Positions 16,576-25,453 of a stretch of 64,000 bases of DNA are shown piece after piece (the stretch's first letter is position 1; each line of letters starts with the position of its first letter). This DNA is from JABFWF01 sp035539135 (GTDB taxonomy: Bacteria; Pseudomonadota; Gammaproteobacteria; Xanthomonadales; Xanthomonadaceae): assembly GCA_035539135.1 (NCBI GenBank), contig DATLJD010000012.1:104254-168253 (forward strand), given 5' to 3'. Both the position numbers and the translations under genes were made by a program. A model generated the notes under the pieces. It was not told the origin of the DNA. It did not search any database and was given only the letters and a program-made list of their open reading frames with translations.

Positions 16576-17403
16576 CTAGCCCGCCAGCCGCTGCCGCCAG
16601 GCCGCCAGCAGCACCGCGGTGGCGGCGGCGACGTTGAGGCTCTCGACCGCGCCGCTGCCGGGGATCGACAGGCGCAGGTCGCAGGCGGCGGCGAGCCCGC
16701 GATCCATGCCTTCGCCTTCGGCGCCGAGCACGTAGACCAAGCGCTCGGGCAGGCGCGCCGCGAACAGGTCGTCGCCGCCGGACACCACGGTCGCGGCCAG
16801 CGCGAAGCCGGCGCCGCGCAGTTGCGCCAGCGCGTTGTCCTCGCGGCCGAGGCGAACGAACGGCACTGCCTCGGCCCCGCCCTCCGCCACCCGCGCGGCG
16901 GCGCCGGACAGCGCCAGCGTGGACGCCTTCGGCAGTAGCACCGCCGACACGCCGAAGTGCGCGGCCGAGCGCAGGATCGCACCGAGGTTGTGCGGGTTGC
17001 CCACGCCGTCCAGCCACAGCGCGCAGTGCGGGCCGGGGGCCAGGTCGCGCAGCCACGGCGACAGCGGCAGCGTTTCCTCGCGCAGGACGTCGGCGACCAC
17101 GCCTTCGTGGTGGGCGCTGGCGGCGAGCTTGTGCAGGTCCGCCTCTTCCACTACGCGATAGCCGATGCGATGCGCCACGCACCACTTCAGCAGCGGCTGC
17201 AGTTGCGGGATGCGCGCCTCGGCCAGGTACAACTTGCGCAGCGCCTGCGGCCGCCGCGCGAACGCCGCGCGCACGGCGTTGAGGCCATACAGGCGCAATT
17301 CGGCGTCGCGCTGCGGACGCGGCGTGCCGCCGGCCTCGCCGCCGGCGCCGGCCGGGCGCGCCGCCGACGGCGCGCGCGGCTTCCAGGGCGAGCGTTCGCT
17401 CAC
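16576..17403 (-). CDS. SpoU/TrmH-family RNA 2'-O-ribose methyltransferase
   Basis: A 275-residue SPOUT enzyme of the RlmB/TrmH type. It has an N-terminal RNA-binding substrate domain (RLYGLNAVRAAFARRPQALRKLYLAE), then the three SpoU motifs: GVGNPHNLGAILRSAAHFGV, VLGAEGEGM and LSIPGSGAVESLNVAAATAVLL. It uses S-adenosylmethionine to methylate rRNA or tRNA ribose; the exact site cannot be fixed, RlmB-like (23S G2251) being one option. The basic, low-complexity first 40 residues resemble those of other high-GC homologues. The GTG start at 17403 overlaps the RND gene stop by four bases, which implies coupling to the pump gene. Confidence 0.85.
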   Translation of the reverse strand: MSERSPWKPRAPSAARPAGAGGEAGGTPRPQRDAELRLYGLNAVRAAFARRPQALRKLYLAEARIPQLQPLLKWCVAHRIGYRVVEEADLHKLAASAHHEGVVADVLREETLPLSPWLRDLAPGPHCALWLDGVGNPHNLGAILRSAAHFGVSAVLLPKASTLALSGAAARVAEGGAEAVPFVRLGREDNALAQLRGAGFALAATVVSGGDDLFAARLPERLVYVLGAEGEGMDRGLAAACDLRLSIPGSGAVESLNVAAATAVLLAAWRQRLAG

Positions 17404-20400
17404 GCCTCGCCCTCGACCGGCCGCACCTGGCCGTCCAGTTCGCGCACCTGGTGCGCGATCGCCTTCGGCGAGCGGGTGTACGGCGCTAGCAGCGCGTAGA
17501 ACGCCGGCACCACGAACAGCGACAACAGCGTCGAGAAGCCGACGCCGAAGATCACCACCACACCGATCGTCGCGCGACTGGCGGAGCCCGGCCCGCCCGC
17601 CGCGACCAGCGGCACCGCGCCGACCATGGTCGCGATCGAGGTCATCAGGATCGGCCGCAGGCGCACACCGGCCGACTCGACGATCGCCTCGCGCACGCTG
17701 CGCCCGGCGTCGCGCAGCTGGTTGGCGAACTCGACGATCAGGATGCCGTTCTTCGCGGCGAGGCCGACCAGCATGACGATGCCGATCTGCGAGAACAGGT
17801 TGAGCGTGCCGCCGGTAAGCCATAGGCCGATCAGCGCGCCGAGCACGCCCAGCGGCACGGTCAGCATGATCACCAGCGGGTGGATGAAGCTCTCGAACTG
17901 CGCGGCCAGCACCAGGTACACCACCAGCAGCGCCAGCGCGAAGGTCAGCAGCACCGCGCCGCCGGCCTTCTGGTATTCGCGCGATTCGCCCTTCCAGTCC
18001 ACCTGCGCGTAGTCGGGCAGCTCGGTGCGGACCACGCCATCGAGGAACGCGAGCGCCTCGCCCATCGTGTAGCCCGGCGCCAGGCCCGCGCTGATGGTGA
18101 TCGCGCGCAGGCGGTTGAAGCGGTTGAGCGTGCCGGGCTCGGCCAGCTCGCTCAGCGTCACCAGGTTCGATAGCGGGACCAGCTCGCCGTTGCGCGCGCG
18201 CACCTGGATCGCCTCGAGGTCGGCCGGCGCGGCGCGACCGGCGCGGCCGGCCTGGACCAGCACGTCGTACTCCTCGCCTTCCTGCACGAAGGTGGTGACC
18301 TGGCGGCTGCCCATCATGGTCTCCAGCGTGCGCCCGATCTCGGACACGCTGACGCCGAGGTCGGCGGCGCGCTGGCGGTCGATCCGCACGCGCATCTGCG
18401 GGCGGGTTTCCTTGTAGTCCGAATCCACCGAGAAGAAGCCGGGATTGGCCTCCATCTTCTGCATCACGATGTCGCGCCAGCGCGCGATCTCGCCGTACTC
18501 CGGGCCGCCCAGCACGATCTGGATCGGCTGGCCGCGGCTGCCGACCAGGCCGCCGCCCACCCGCGGCTGCGCGCGCACGCCGGGCAGCTGGTCGAGGTCG
18601 CGGCGCAGCGATTCGGCGACTTCCGCCGTGCTTTGCTCGCGCTGCTTCCAGTCCTTCAGGAACACGGTGACGTTGCCGGTGTGCATCTCCTCGCTGGCCC
18701 CCCAGCCGCCCGGCACGCGGCTGTTGTAGCGCAGGATCGGCCCGCCCTCGCCCACCCGCTGGGCGAAGATCCGCTCGACCTGCTTCACCTGGCCGACGGT
18801 GTAGTCGTAGCCGGCGCCTTCCGGCCCCATGATCGAGACGAAGAACACGCCGCGGTCCTCGGCCGGCGCCAGCTCGGACGGCACCACGCGGAACAGCACC
18901 ACGCTGGCGACGCCGGCCGCGAGCATCAGCGCGCCGACCAGCCAGACCTTGCCGATCGCGCGCTGCAGCGCGCCGCGGTAGCGCGTCGCCAGCCAGTCCA
19001 GGCGGCCGTTGATCCAGCGGTGCAGGCGGGTCGCCTTCTCGTCCTTGTGCGGTCGCAGCAGCTTGGACGACATCATCGGCGTCAGCGTCAGCGCGACGAA
19101 GGCCGACAGCGCGACCGCGCCGGCCAGTGCCACCGACAGCTCGCGGAACAGGCGCCCGGTGTTGCCTTCCATGAAGCCGACCGGCAGGAACACCGCCACC
19201 AGCACCGTGGTCGTCGCGATCACCGCGAACGCGACCTGGCGGGTACCGCGCACCGCCGCCAGCAGCCGCGGCTCGCCGAGGTCGACCCGGCGCTGGATGT
19301 TCTCCAGCACCACGATCGCGTCGTCCACCACCAGGCCGATCGACAGCACCAGCGCCAGCAGGGTGAGCAGGTTGATCGAATAGCCGAACAGGTACAGCGG
19401 GATGAACGCGGCCAGCAGGCACACCGGCACCGTCAGCGCCGGGATCATCGCCGCGCGGAAGCTGCCGAGGAACAGCCAGATCACCAGCAGCACCAGTGCG
19501 ATCGCTTCCAGCAGCGTCGCCTGCACGCGCTCGATCGAGGCTTCGATGAACACGGTGTCGTCGAAGGCGACAAAGATGCTGGTGCCTTCCGGGAGCGACT
19601 TCTGGATCTCGGTCGCCATCGCCCGCGCCGCGCGCGCGACGTCCAGCGCGTTGGCAGTCGAAGTCTTGATGATGCCGAGGCCGATGTTGGGCGTGCCGTT
19701 GCTGTGGTAGTAGGCGCGCCGCTCGGCGGAGGCGAGTTCGACCTGGGCGACGTCGCCCAGGCGCACGACGTAGCCGTCGTCGCCCTTGCGCAGCGGGATC
19801 GCGGCGAAGTCGCGCGGCGACTGGTAGCCGCGCTCCACGCGCAGGGTGAAGTCGCGGTCCTGCGATTCGATGCGGCCGGCCGGCAGTTCGACGTTCTCCG
19901 CGCGCAGCGCGTCCTCGATGTCGCCGGCGGTGATGCCGCGCGCGGCCATCGCGTCGCGGTCCAGCCAGATCCGCATCGCGTAGCGCTGGCGGCCGCCGAT
20001 CCGCACCTGGGCCACGCCGTCCATGCTCGACAGGCGGTCCACGATGTAGCGGTCGGCGTAGTCCGACAGCTGCAGCGTGTCCATCGTGGTCGAGCTCATG
20101 TTGAGCCAGATGATGGTGTCCGAGTCGCTGTCGGCCTTCTCGACCTCGGGCGGGTCGGCCTCGTCGGGCAGGCGGTCGGCGACGCCGCTGATCGCGTCGC
20201 GGACGTCGTTGACCGCGGCCTCGATGTCCCGGTTGAGGGTGAATTCCAGCGTCACCGACGAACGCCCGTTGACGCTGCGCGACTGCAGGGTCTCGATGCC
20301 CTCGATGCCGGCCAGCGCGTCTTCCAGCACCTGGGTGATGCGGGTCTCGACCACCGCGGCCGAGGCGCCCGGGTAGCTGACGTCCACCGACACGATCGGC

Positions 20401-20525
20401 GGGTCGATCGCCGGCAGCTCGCGCAAGGTCAGCCGCGAATAGGCCATCACCCCGAGCACGATCAGCAGCAGGCTCATCACCGTCGCGAAGACGGGCCGTT
20501 CGATCGAAATGTCGGACAGCTTCAT
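17400..20525 (-). CDS. RND efflux inner-membrane transporter
   Basis: A 1041-residue AcrB/MexB-type pump (HAE1 family) that exports drugs or other small molecules using the proton gradient. It begins MKLSDISIERPVFATVMSLLLIVLG. The TM4 proton-relay pair is seen in SIGLVVDDAIVVLENIQRRV, and the duplicated half has VGLAAKNGILIVEFANQLRD. Length and the periplasmic repeats (VDVSYPGASAAVVETRITQVLE, FVSIMGPEGAGYDYTVGQ) fit the family. The adaptor gene is four bases upstream, and the RNA methyltransferase gene overlaps its 3' end. No TolC-type outer-membrane gene is present, so an unlinked one must serve. The substrate is unknown. Confidence 0.93.
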   Translation of the reverse strand: MKLSDISIERPVFATVMSLLLIVLGVMAYSRLTLRELPAIDPPIVSVDVSYPGASAAVVETRITQVLEDALAGIEGIETLQSRSVNGRSSVTLEFTLNRDIEAAVNDVRDAISGVADRLPDEADPPEVEKADSDSDTIIWLNMSSTTMDTLQLSDYADRYIVDRLSSMDGVAQVRIGGRQRYAMRIWLDRDAMAARGITAGDIEDALRAENVELPAGRIESQDRDFTLRVERGYQSPRDFAAIPLRKGDDGYVVRLGDVAQVELASAERRAYYHSNGTPNIGLGIIKTSTANALDVARAARAMATEIQKSLPEGTSIFVAFDDTVFIEASIERVQATLLEAIALVLLVIWLFLGSFRAAMIPALTVPVCLLAAFIPLYLFGYSINLLTLLALVLSIGLVVDDAIVVLENIQRRVDLGEPRLLAAVRGTRQVAFAVIATTTVLVAVFLPVGFMEGNTGRLFRELSVALAGAVALSAFVALTLTPMMSSKLLRPHKDEKATRLHRWINGRLDWLATRYRGALQRAIGKVWLVGALMLAAGVASVVLFRVVPSELAPAEDRGVFFVSIMGPEGAGYDYTVGQVKQVERIFAQRVGEGGPILRYNSRVPGGWGASEEMHTGNVTVFLKDWKQREQSTAEVAESLRRDLDQLPGVRAQPRVGGGLVGSRGQPIQIVLGGPEYGEIARWRDIVMQKMEANPGFFSVDSDYKETRPQMRVRIDRQRAADLGVSVSEIGRTLETMMGSRQVTTFVQEGEEYDVLVQAGRAGRAAPADLEAIQVRARNGELVPLSNLVTLSELAEPGTLNRFNRLRAITISAGLAPGYTMGEALAFLDGVVRTELPDYAQVDWKGESREYQKAGGAVLLTFALALLVVYLVLAAQFESFIHPLVIMLTVPLGVLGALIGLWLTGGTLNLFSQIGIVMLVGLAAKNGILIVEFANQLRDAGRSVREAIVESAGVRLRPILMTSIATMVGAVPLVAAGGPGSASRATIGVVVIFGVGFSTLLSLFVVPAFYALLAPYTRSPKAIAHQVRELDGQVRPVEGEA

Positions 20526-20529
20526 CGCG

Positions 20530-21612
20530 CTACTCCGCGCCGGCGCCCGCGTGCGCGGCCGGCTGGGCGGCGGCGGTCGCGGCCGGCGCCGCCTCGACGA
20601 TCTTCGCGCCCGGGCGCAGCTTGCCGGTGCCGTCGACCACGATGCGGTCGCCGGCGCGCAGGCCCTCGAGGATCTCGACCTGGCCGTCGCGGCGCGCGCC
20701 CGCGCGCACGTTGGCCTGCTCGACGCTGCCGTCGTCCTTCACCCGCCAGGCGAAGCTGGTCTGGCCGACCTGGACCACCGCGATCTCCGGCGCCAGCAAC
20801 GCCTGCCGCGCCGGCAGCAGCGCGCGCACCTCGACCAGCATGCCGGGCCGCAGTGCGTGGTCGGGGTTGGCGAAGGCGGCACGCACGGTGGCCGCGCGCG
20901 TGCCCGGATCGATGCGCGCGTCAACCGTCTCGACGGTGCCGGCGAAGACCCGGCCGCGGAAGGCGACCACCCGCCCCTCGACCTGCTGGCCGCGGGCCAC
21001 GTCGCCCAGCCGGGTTTCCGGGACCGGGAAGTCGACGTACATGCGGTCGAGGTCGTCCAGCGTCGCGATCGCCGTGCCCGGCGTGACCAGCGCGCCCGGG
21101 CTGACCTGGCGGATGCCGAGCACGCCGGAAAACGGCGCGCGGATCACCCGGTCGCCCAGTTGCGCGCGCACCTGGGCGACGCGTGCGTTGGCGGCGTCGC
21201 GGGTCGCGCGCTGCGCGTCCAGCGCCGAGCGCGCGATCAGCTGCTGCGCGGCCAGCTCCTGCTGGCGCTTGTACAGGCGCTCGGCCTCGTTCGCCGCGGC
21301 CTGCGCCTCGGCCAGCGCGGCCTGCTGCTGCTGGCCGCTGAGGGTGACCAGCGGCGCGCCCGCCTTCACCGTGTCGCCGCTGTCGAAGTGGACCTGCTGC
21401 ACGGTCTCGCTGACCTTGGCGGTGACCGTCACCGACTCGCGCGCGCGCGCCGTGCCCAACGCCTGCAGGTTGTCCTGGAAGGGCTTCAGCGCCAGCCGCG
21501 TGGTGGTGACCACGACCGCCTCCGCGCCGCCGCCGGCCGCATCGCGCTGGCCGCCGCAGGCGGCGAGCAGGAGGACGGACAGGACGCAGGCGACGGGCAG
21601 CAGTCTGGGCAT
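20530..21612 (-). CDS. RND efflux periplasmic adaptor (membrane fusion lipoprotein)
   Basis: A 360-residue HlyD/AcrA-type adaptor. The signal peptide ends in the lipobox LLLAACGG, so it is a lipoprotein with Cys at about residue 19. The lipoyl half-motifs (VTVTAKVSETVQQVHFDSGD and DRVIRAPFSGVLGIRQVSPG) flank a helical hairpin rich in Glu, Gln and Ala. The beta-barrel region (YVDFPVPETRLGDVARGQQV) and the membrane-proximal domain follow. The C-terminal tail is Ala-rich. It is followed after four bases by the transporter gene, forming an operon. The start is at the signal peptide Met, and upstream sequence lacks coding character. Confidence 0.92.
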   Translation of the reverse strand: MPRLLPVACVLSVLLLAACGGQRDAAGGGAEAVVVTTTRLALKPFQDNLQALGTARARESVTVTAKVSETVQQVHFDSGDTVKAGAPLVTLSGQQQQAALAEAQAAANEAERLYKRQQELAAQQLIARSALDAQRATRDAANARVAQVRAQLGDRVIRAPFSGVLGIRQVSPGALVTPGTAIATLDDLDRMYVDFPVPETRLGDVARGQQVEGRVVAFRGRVFAGTVETVDARIDPGTRAATVRAAFANPDHALRPGMLVEVRALLPARQALLAPEIAVVQVGQTSFAWRVKDDGSVEQANVRAGARRDGQVEILEGLRAGDRIVVDGTGKLRPGAKIVEAAPAATAAAQPAAHAGAGAE

Positions 21613-21775
21613 CGGGCGGGAACGCTCGCGGACAGGCGGGGAAACGCCCGAGTGTACGGGCTGGCGGCCGGGGCCACCCCTGCCGTTGGGCCCACGCCAC
21701 CGTGGTCAACCGCGCGCTTCGTGATGCGTTGCCGGCTTTTTCGCGCGGCCGGCCAGCGTGCACGCGACGGCGGCT

Positions 21776-22762
21776 TCAGCTCGTGACGGCACGACGCCGC
21801 TCGATCCAGGTCGGCGGCCGCGGCCAGGCCGGCTCGGCGTGGCCGGCGAGCGCGCGGCGCAGGTCGTGGCGGTCCAGCTGCGGCGCCAGTTCCTGCAGCA
21901 GCTGCACCGCATAGTCGCGCAGCACCCGCTCGCGCGGCAGCACCGCCCAGGTCGTGCATTCCGGCACCGCCGCCGGCGCCGGCAGCGCGTGCAGGTCCGG
22001 ATCTTCGCTGGCGCCGACCGCCATCTCGGCGAGCAGGCCGACGCCGAGGCCGGCGCGCACGTAGGTCTTGAGCAGGTCGGCGGCGTGCGCGGTCATCGCC
22101 AGTTGCGGCTGCAGGCCGCGCGCGGCGAAGGCGGCGCGCAGCGAGGATTCCGGCCGCTGCGAGGAGTCGTAGCTGAGCAGCGGCAGCGCCGCCAGTTCCT
22201 CCAGCGTCGGTGCGCGCCGCAGCGCGGCCAGCGGATGCGAGCGCGGCACCACCACCACCCGCCGCCAGCGGAACAGCGGTATCGCCAGCCCGCCTTCCGG
22301 GATGCCGTCGGCGGTGCTGATCACGGCGAGGTCGGCGTGACCGCTGGCCAGGCGCGCGAGCACTTCGCGCTCGGCGGCCGGCTGCATGTGCACGCTGACC
22401 TGCGGGAACGCGCGCATCACCGCGGCGACCGCCGACGGCAACACGTAGCGCGCCTGGGTGTGGGTGGTGACCAGGGTCAGCGCGCCCTGGGTCTCGCCGC
22501 GCTGGTTGGCGGCGAGCGCGCGGATGTTGGCCGCCTCGGCGACCGCGCGGCGGGCATGGGCGAGGACCTGTTCGCCGGCCGGGGTGATCGCCTCCAGGCT
22601 GCGGCCCTTGCGCGAGAACAGCAGGAAGCCCAGCTCGTCCTCGAGCTGCTTGAGCTGCTTGGAGATGCCGGGCTGGGTGGCGTGCACGCGCTCGGCGGCG
22701 AGGGTGATGCTGAGGCCGGAGTCGGCGATGGCGATCAGGTAGCGCAGTTGGGTCAGGGTCAT
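21776..22762 (-). CDS. cysB: LysR-type regulator CysB of sulfur assimilation
   Basis: A 328-residue LysR regulator. The helix-turn-helix region reads MTLTQLRYLIAIADSGLSIT, then AAERVHATQPGISKQLKQLE, the distinctive CysB/Cbl pattern, with RKGRSLEAITPAGEQVLAHAR after it. The effector domain (ALTLVTTHTQARYVLPSAVAAV) keeps the CysB signature THTQARY, where the inducer N-acetylserine or sulfate binds in homologues. It is divergent from cysK with a 306-base gap, which matches a role in controlling cysteine synthesis. The C-terminus is slightly longer and basic. Confidence 0.88.
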   Translation of the reverse strand: MTLTQLRYLIAIADSGLSITLAAERVHATQPGISKQLKQLEDELGFLLFSRKGRSLEAITPAGEQVLAHARRAVAEAANIRALAANQRGETQGALTLVTTHTQARYVLPSAVAAVMRAFPQVSVHMQPAAEREVLARLASGHADLAVISTADGIPEGGLAIPLFRWRRVVVVPRSHPLAALRRAPTLEELAALPLLSYDSSQRPESSLRAAFAARGLQPQLAMTAHAADLLKTYVRAGLGVGLLAEMAVGASEDPDLHALPAPAAVPECTTWAVLPRERVLRDYAVQLLQELAPQLDRHDLRRALAGHAEPAWPRPPTWIERRRAVTS

Positions 22763-23068
22763 GGTTCGGCCGAAGGTGGTCGCGGGGGCACGGGCGGGCG
22801 ACGACGTTCGGGGGAGGCGGACAGGGACACGGGCTGCTCCGGCCGCGGGGGCGGCAGGCCGGCAAACATACCAGCGCCGGGGCCGGCGGGGGCTGATGAC
22901 CGGCAGCGATGACGGTCGCGCGTTTGCTCATTTCCGCCTCACCAGCCTCCGGGCCAGCATTGCCGTGGCCCGGCCGGCGCGCCCGGTGCGTTAGCCCGGA
23001 AGTGCGCCACGCCGCCCGCACGCGGCCGCGGACACGCTGCCGACCTCCCCTCCCCCACGAGCACCCCC
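22763..23068. other. Divergent cysB-cysK intergenic region
   Basis: A 306-base gap that must hold promoters for both genes. It is GC-rich with no obvious -10/-35 pair or perfect palindrome; a direct repeat of GATGACCGG-like sequence lies at 22894-22916. CysB sites are too loose to call by eye. Confidence 0.4.
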
Positions 23069-24025
23069 ATGGCCCTGTACGACAGCATCCTCGACACCAT
23101 CGGCCACACCCCGGTCGTGCGCCTGCACCGCGTCGCGCCGCCGAACGTGCAGCTGTACGCCAAGGTCGAGTCCTTCAACCCCGGCGGCTCGGTCAAGGAC
23201 CGCCTGGCGATCGCGATCATCCTCGACGCCGAGGCCCGCGGCCTGCTCAAGCCGGGCGACACCGTGGTCGAAGCGACTTCCGGCAACACCGGCATCGCCC
23301 TGGCGATGGTGTGTGCGGCGCGCGGCTACAAGTTCGTCGCGACCATGGCCGAAACCTTCTCGATCGAGCGCCGCAAGCTGATGCGCGCGTACGGCGCGAA
23401 GGTGATCCTGACGCCGGCCGCCGAGCGCGGCCAGGGCATGGTCCGGCGCGCCGAGGAACTGGCGAAGCAGCACGGCTGGTTCCTCGCCCGCCAGTTCGAC
23501 AACCCGGCCAACCCGGCCTACCACCGGCAGACGACGGCGGCGGAGATCCTGCGCGACTTCGCCGGCCGCCGGCTCGACCACTTCGTCAGCGGCTGGGGCA
23601 CCGGCGGCACCCTGACCGGCGTCGGCGAGGTGCTGCGCGCGGCGCGGCCGGAGGTGAAGGTCACGACGCTGGAACCGGCGAGCGCGTCGCTGCTCAACGG
23701 CGAGGAGTTCGTGCCGCACAAGATCCAGGGCTGGACGCCGGACTTCATCCCCGGCGTGCTCAACCGCGAGGTGGTCGGCGACATCCTGAAGATCGACGAC
23801 GTCCTCGCGCGCGACACCGCGCGCCGGCTGGCCAGGGAAGAAGGCCTCTTCGTCGGCCTGTCGGCCGGCGCGACCGTGGCGGGCGCACTGGAGGTGGCGA
23901 AGCGGGCGAAGGACGGCGACGTGATCCTGGCGATGCTGCCCGACACCGGCGAGCGCTACCTGTCCACCTTCCTGTTCGAGGACGTCCTCGAAGGCTCCGA
24001 CGACGACTGGCTCGCCGGCCTGTAA
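23069..24025 (+). CDS. cysK: Cysteine synthase (O-acetylserine sulfhydrylase A)
   Basis: A 318-residue PLP enzyme that makes cysteine from O-acetylserine and sulfide. The PLP lysine is Lys43 in SFNPGGSVKDRLA, the substrate loop TSGNTG is at residues 70-75, and the phosphate-binding loop is SGWGTGGTLTG near residue 175. The pattern ending in MLPDTGERYLST matches CysK more than CysM. It is divergent from cysB and followed by a strong terminator 19 bases after the stop. The start ATG at 23069 leaves the standard N-terminus ALYDSILDTIGHTPVVRL. Secure. Confidence 0.95.
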   Translation: MALYDSILDTIGHTPVVRLHRVAPPNVQLYAKVESFNPGGSVKDRLAIAIILDAEARGLLKPGDTVVEATSGNTGIALAMVCAARGYKFVATMAETFSIERRKLMRAYGAKVILTPAAERGQGMVRRAEELAKQHGWFLARQFDNPANPAYHRQTTAAEILRDFAGRRLDHFVSGWGTGGTLTGVGEVLRAARPEVKVTTLEPASASLLNGEEFVPHKIQGWTPDFIPGVLNREVVGDILKIDDVLARDTARRLAREEGLFVGLSAGATVAGALEVAKRAKDGDVILAMLPDTGERYLSTFLFEDVLEGSDDDWLAGL

Positions 24026-24044
24026 CCGCCGGCCATGAAAAAAA

Positions 24045-24070
24045 GCGCCCGGTCGGGCGCTTTTTTTTTT
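24045..24070 (+). terminator. Rho-independent terminator after cysK, probably bidirectional
   Basis: Stem GCGCCC / GGGCGC (24045-24050 with 24055-24060), loop of four, followed by ten T. Seven A precede the stem, so it can also end transcripts of the minus-strand gene at 24105-24644. Confidence 0.93.
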
Positions 24071-24104
24071 GCCGGCTACCGGCCCGGTTCCCGGTTTCCG
24101 TCGC

Positions 24105-24644
24105 TCACGCCACCAGCGTCCCGTCCTCGCCCGCCTGCAGGTCCAGCCGGCTGAAGCAGATCTGCATGATCCGGCTGTGCAGGCGGCGTGGATTGTCGAA
24201 GGACTGGATCGCCAGCGCGGCGGCGCTGAGCATCACGGTGAGGTTGGCCAGCGCGGTCTCGCCGAGCGAGGCGAGCATGCTCGGGCACAACGCGACCGCG
24301 AGGGTCAGCACCACCGACACGATGACGTAGCTGCGCACCGCGCTCCACGCGCTGTGGTCGCTGCCCTGGCTGCTGGCGCCGCGGCGGTACGGCATCGCCA
24401 TGATCCGGCCGAGCAGGCCGGCAAGGCGGATCTCGCGGCGGGTCGCCAAGGCCTTGCAGGCGAACGCGAGCAGGGTCGCGGCCATGCCCGCCTGCGGCAG
24501 CCACACCGGCATCTGCGCGCGCGGCCAGGTGACCAGCACGCAGGCGGCGATGAACAGCAGGAGGCCGATCCGGTGCAGGCGCGCGGCCGCGTCCACCGCG
24601 GCCTGCAGCTTGTCGACATTGGCGAGGGTGATGCGTGGTTTCAT
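24105..24644 (-). CDS. Uncharacterised membrane protein with four hydrophobic segments
   Basis: A 179-residue protein I cannot assign to a family. Four membrane segments are visible: LHRIGLLLFIAACVLVTW, WLPQAGMAATLLAFACKAL, YVIVSVVLTLAVALCPSML and LANLTVMLSAAALAIQSF. The loop between segments two and three is basic (ATRREIRLAGLLGRIMAMPYRRG), which suggests it faces the cytoplasm. The C-terminal 30 residues are polar and include two Cys-poor, amphipathic stretches. ATG at 24644 is preferred; an upstream ATG at 24680 would add 12 residues, and neither has a good ribosome site. It is convergent with cysK and divergent from the macro-domain gene. Confidence 0.65.
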   Translation of the reverse strand: MKPRITLANVDKLQAAVDAAARLHRIGLLLFIAACVLVTWPRAQMPVWLPQAGMAATLLAFACKALATRREIRLAGLLGRIMAMPYRRGASSQGSDHSAWSAVRSYVIVSVVLTLAVALCPSMLASLGETALANLTVMLSAAALAIQSFDNPRRLHSRIMQICFSRLDLQAGEDGTLVA

Positions 24645-24865
24645 GAGCGTGGCCCGGCACGCCGCGGTGATGCCGCGCATGCACGAAATTCGGATGTGAG
24701 TGCCCCTGCCGTGGATAACGGCGCCGGCGGCGGGCCCTGAAGCCTCGCGCCTGCCGGTTGCCGCGCGCGCGTACCCTGTGCGCGGGAACGATTGTCGGCG
24801 CTGGCCGAAGCCGGCGTCCAGCGCTGCATCACGCTTTCTTCACCGGGCATTTGGCTGGGAGCCGC

Positions 24866-25390
24866 ATGTCGCGCATTCAGGTTGTCCTCGCCGACATCAC
24901 CACGCTGGACGTGGACGCGATCGTGAATGCCGCGGCGCCGGCGCTGCTCGGCGGCGGCGGCGTCGACGGCGCGATCCACCGCGCCGCCGGGCCCGGCCTG
25001 CTGGCCGAGTGCCGCGCCCTGCCCGAGGTCCGCCCGGGCGTGCGCTGCCCGACCGGCGAGGCGCGCATCACCGGCGGCCATCGCCTGCCGGCGGCGCGGG
25101 TCATCCACACGGTCGGCCCGGTGTGGCGCGGCGGCGACGCCGGCGAATCCGCCCTGCTCGCGGCCTGCTACCGCAACACGCTGGCGCTGGCCGCGCTGCA
25201 CGACATCGATTCGCTCGCCTTTCCGGCGATCAGCTGCGGCGTGTACGGCTACCCCGCGGACGCGGCGGCGCCGCTCGCGGTGGCGACGGTGCGCACGGCG
25301 TTGCCCGGCCAGGCGGCGCCGTCGCGGGTGATTTTCTGCTGCCACGACGCGGCGATGGCGTCGCGCTACGCCGCGCTTCTCGCTGCGTGA
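24866..25390 (+). CDS. Macro-domain protein (O-acetyl-ADP-ribose deacetylase-like)
   Basis: A 174-residue single macro domain. It has the family core VDAIVNAAAPALLGGGGVDGAIHRAAG that binds ADP-ribose, then CPTGEARITGGHRLPAARVIHTVGP, and LAFPAISCGVYGYPADAAAPLAV, which forms the distal ribose loop. These match the YmdB/MacroD-type class that removes acetyl or ADP-ribosyl groups. Length is normal for a stand-alone enzyme. The ATG at 24866 follows CTGGGAG; upstream in-frame sequence has no domain. The gene is monocistronic, with a hairpin just after the stop. Confidence 0.88.
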   Translation: MSRIQVVLADITTLDVDAIVNAAAPALLGGGGVDGAIHRAAGPGLLAECRALPEVRPGVRCPTGEARITGGHRLPAARVIHTVGPVWRGGDAGESALLAACYRNTLALAALHDIDSLAFPAISCGVYGYPADAAAPLAVATVRTALPGQAAPSRVIFCCHDAAMASRYAALLAA

Positions 25391-25403
25391 AGCGCGGGAA
25401 CGA

Positions 25404-25427
25404 AGAAGCCGGCTTGCGCCGGCTTCT
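25404..25427. terminator. Hairpin between the macro gene and fbaB
   Basis: A perfect 10-base stem AGAAGCCGGC / GCCGGCTTCT (25404-25413 with 25418-25427), loop TTGC, lying between two convergent genes. There is no real T-run on either side, so termination is inferred from position and stem strength. Confidence 0.6.
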
Positions 25428-25453
25428 CCATGCAGCGCATCGGACCTCTTGGC

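Noticed and set aside
16485..16982. Upstream extension of the flavoprotein into the methyltransferase gene
   Set aside because: The extra residues are the wrong-frame shadow of the SpoU gene; the FAD fold begins at 16484.
17404..19422. Fusion of the RNA methyltransferase to an upstream 670-residue region
   Set aside because: That region is an out-of-frame reading of the RND pump; the GTG at 17403 overlaps the pump stop as in a normal coupled pair.
18633..21086. An 817-codon plus-strand frame across the RND pump and adaptor
   Set aside because: It spans two real minus-strand genes and has no recognisable domain.
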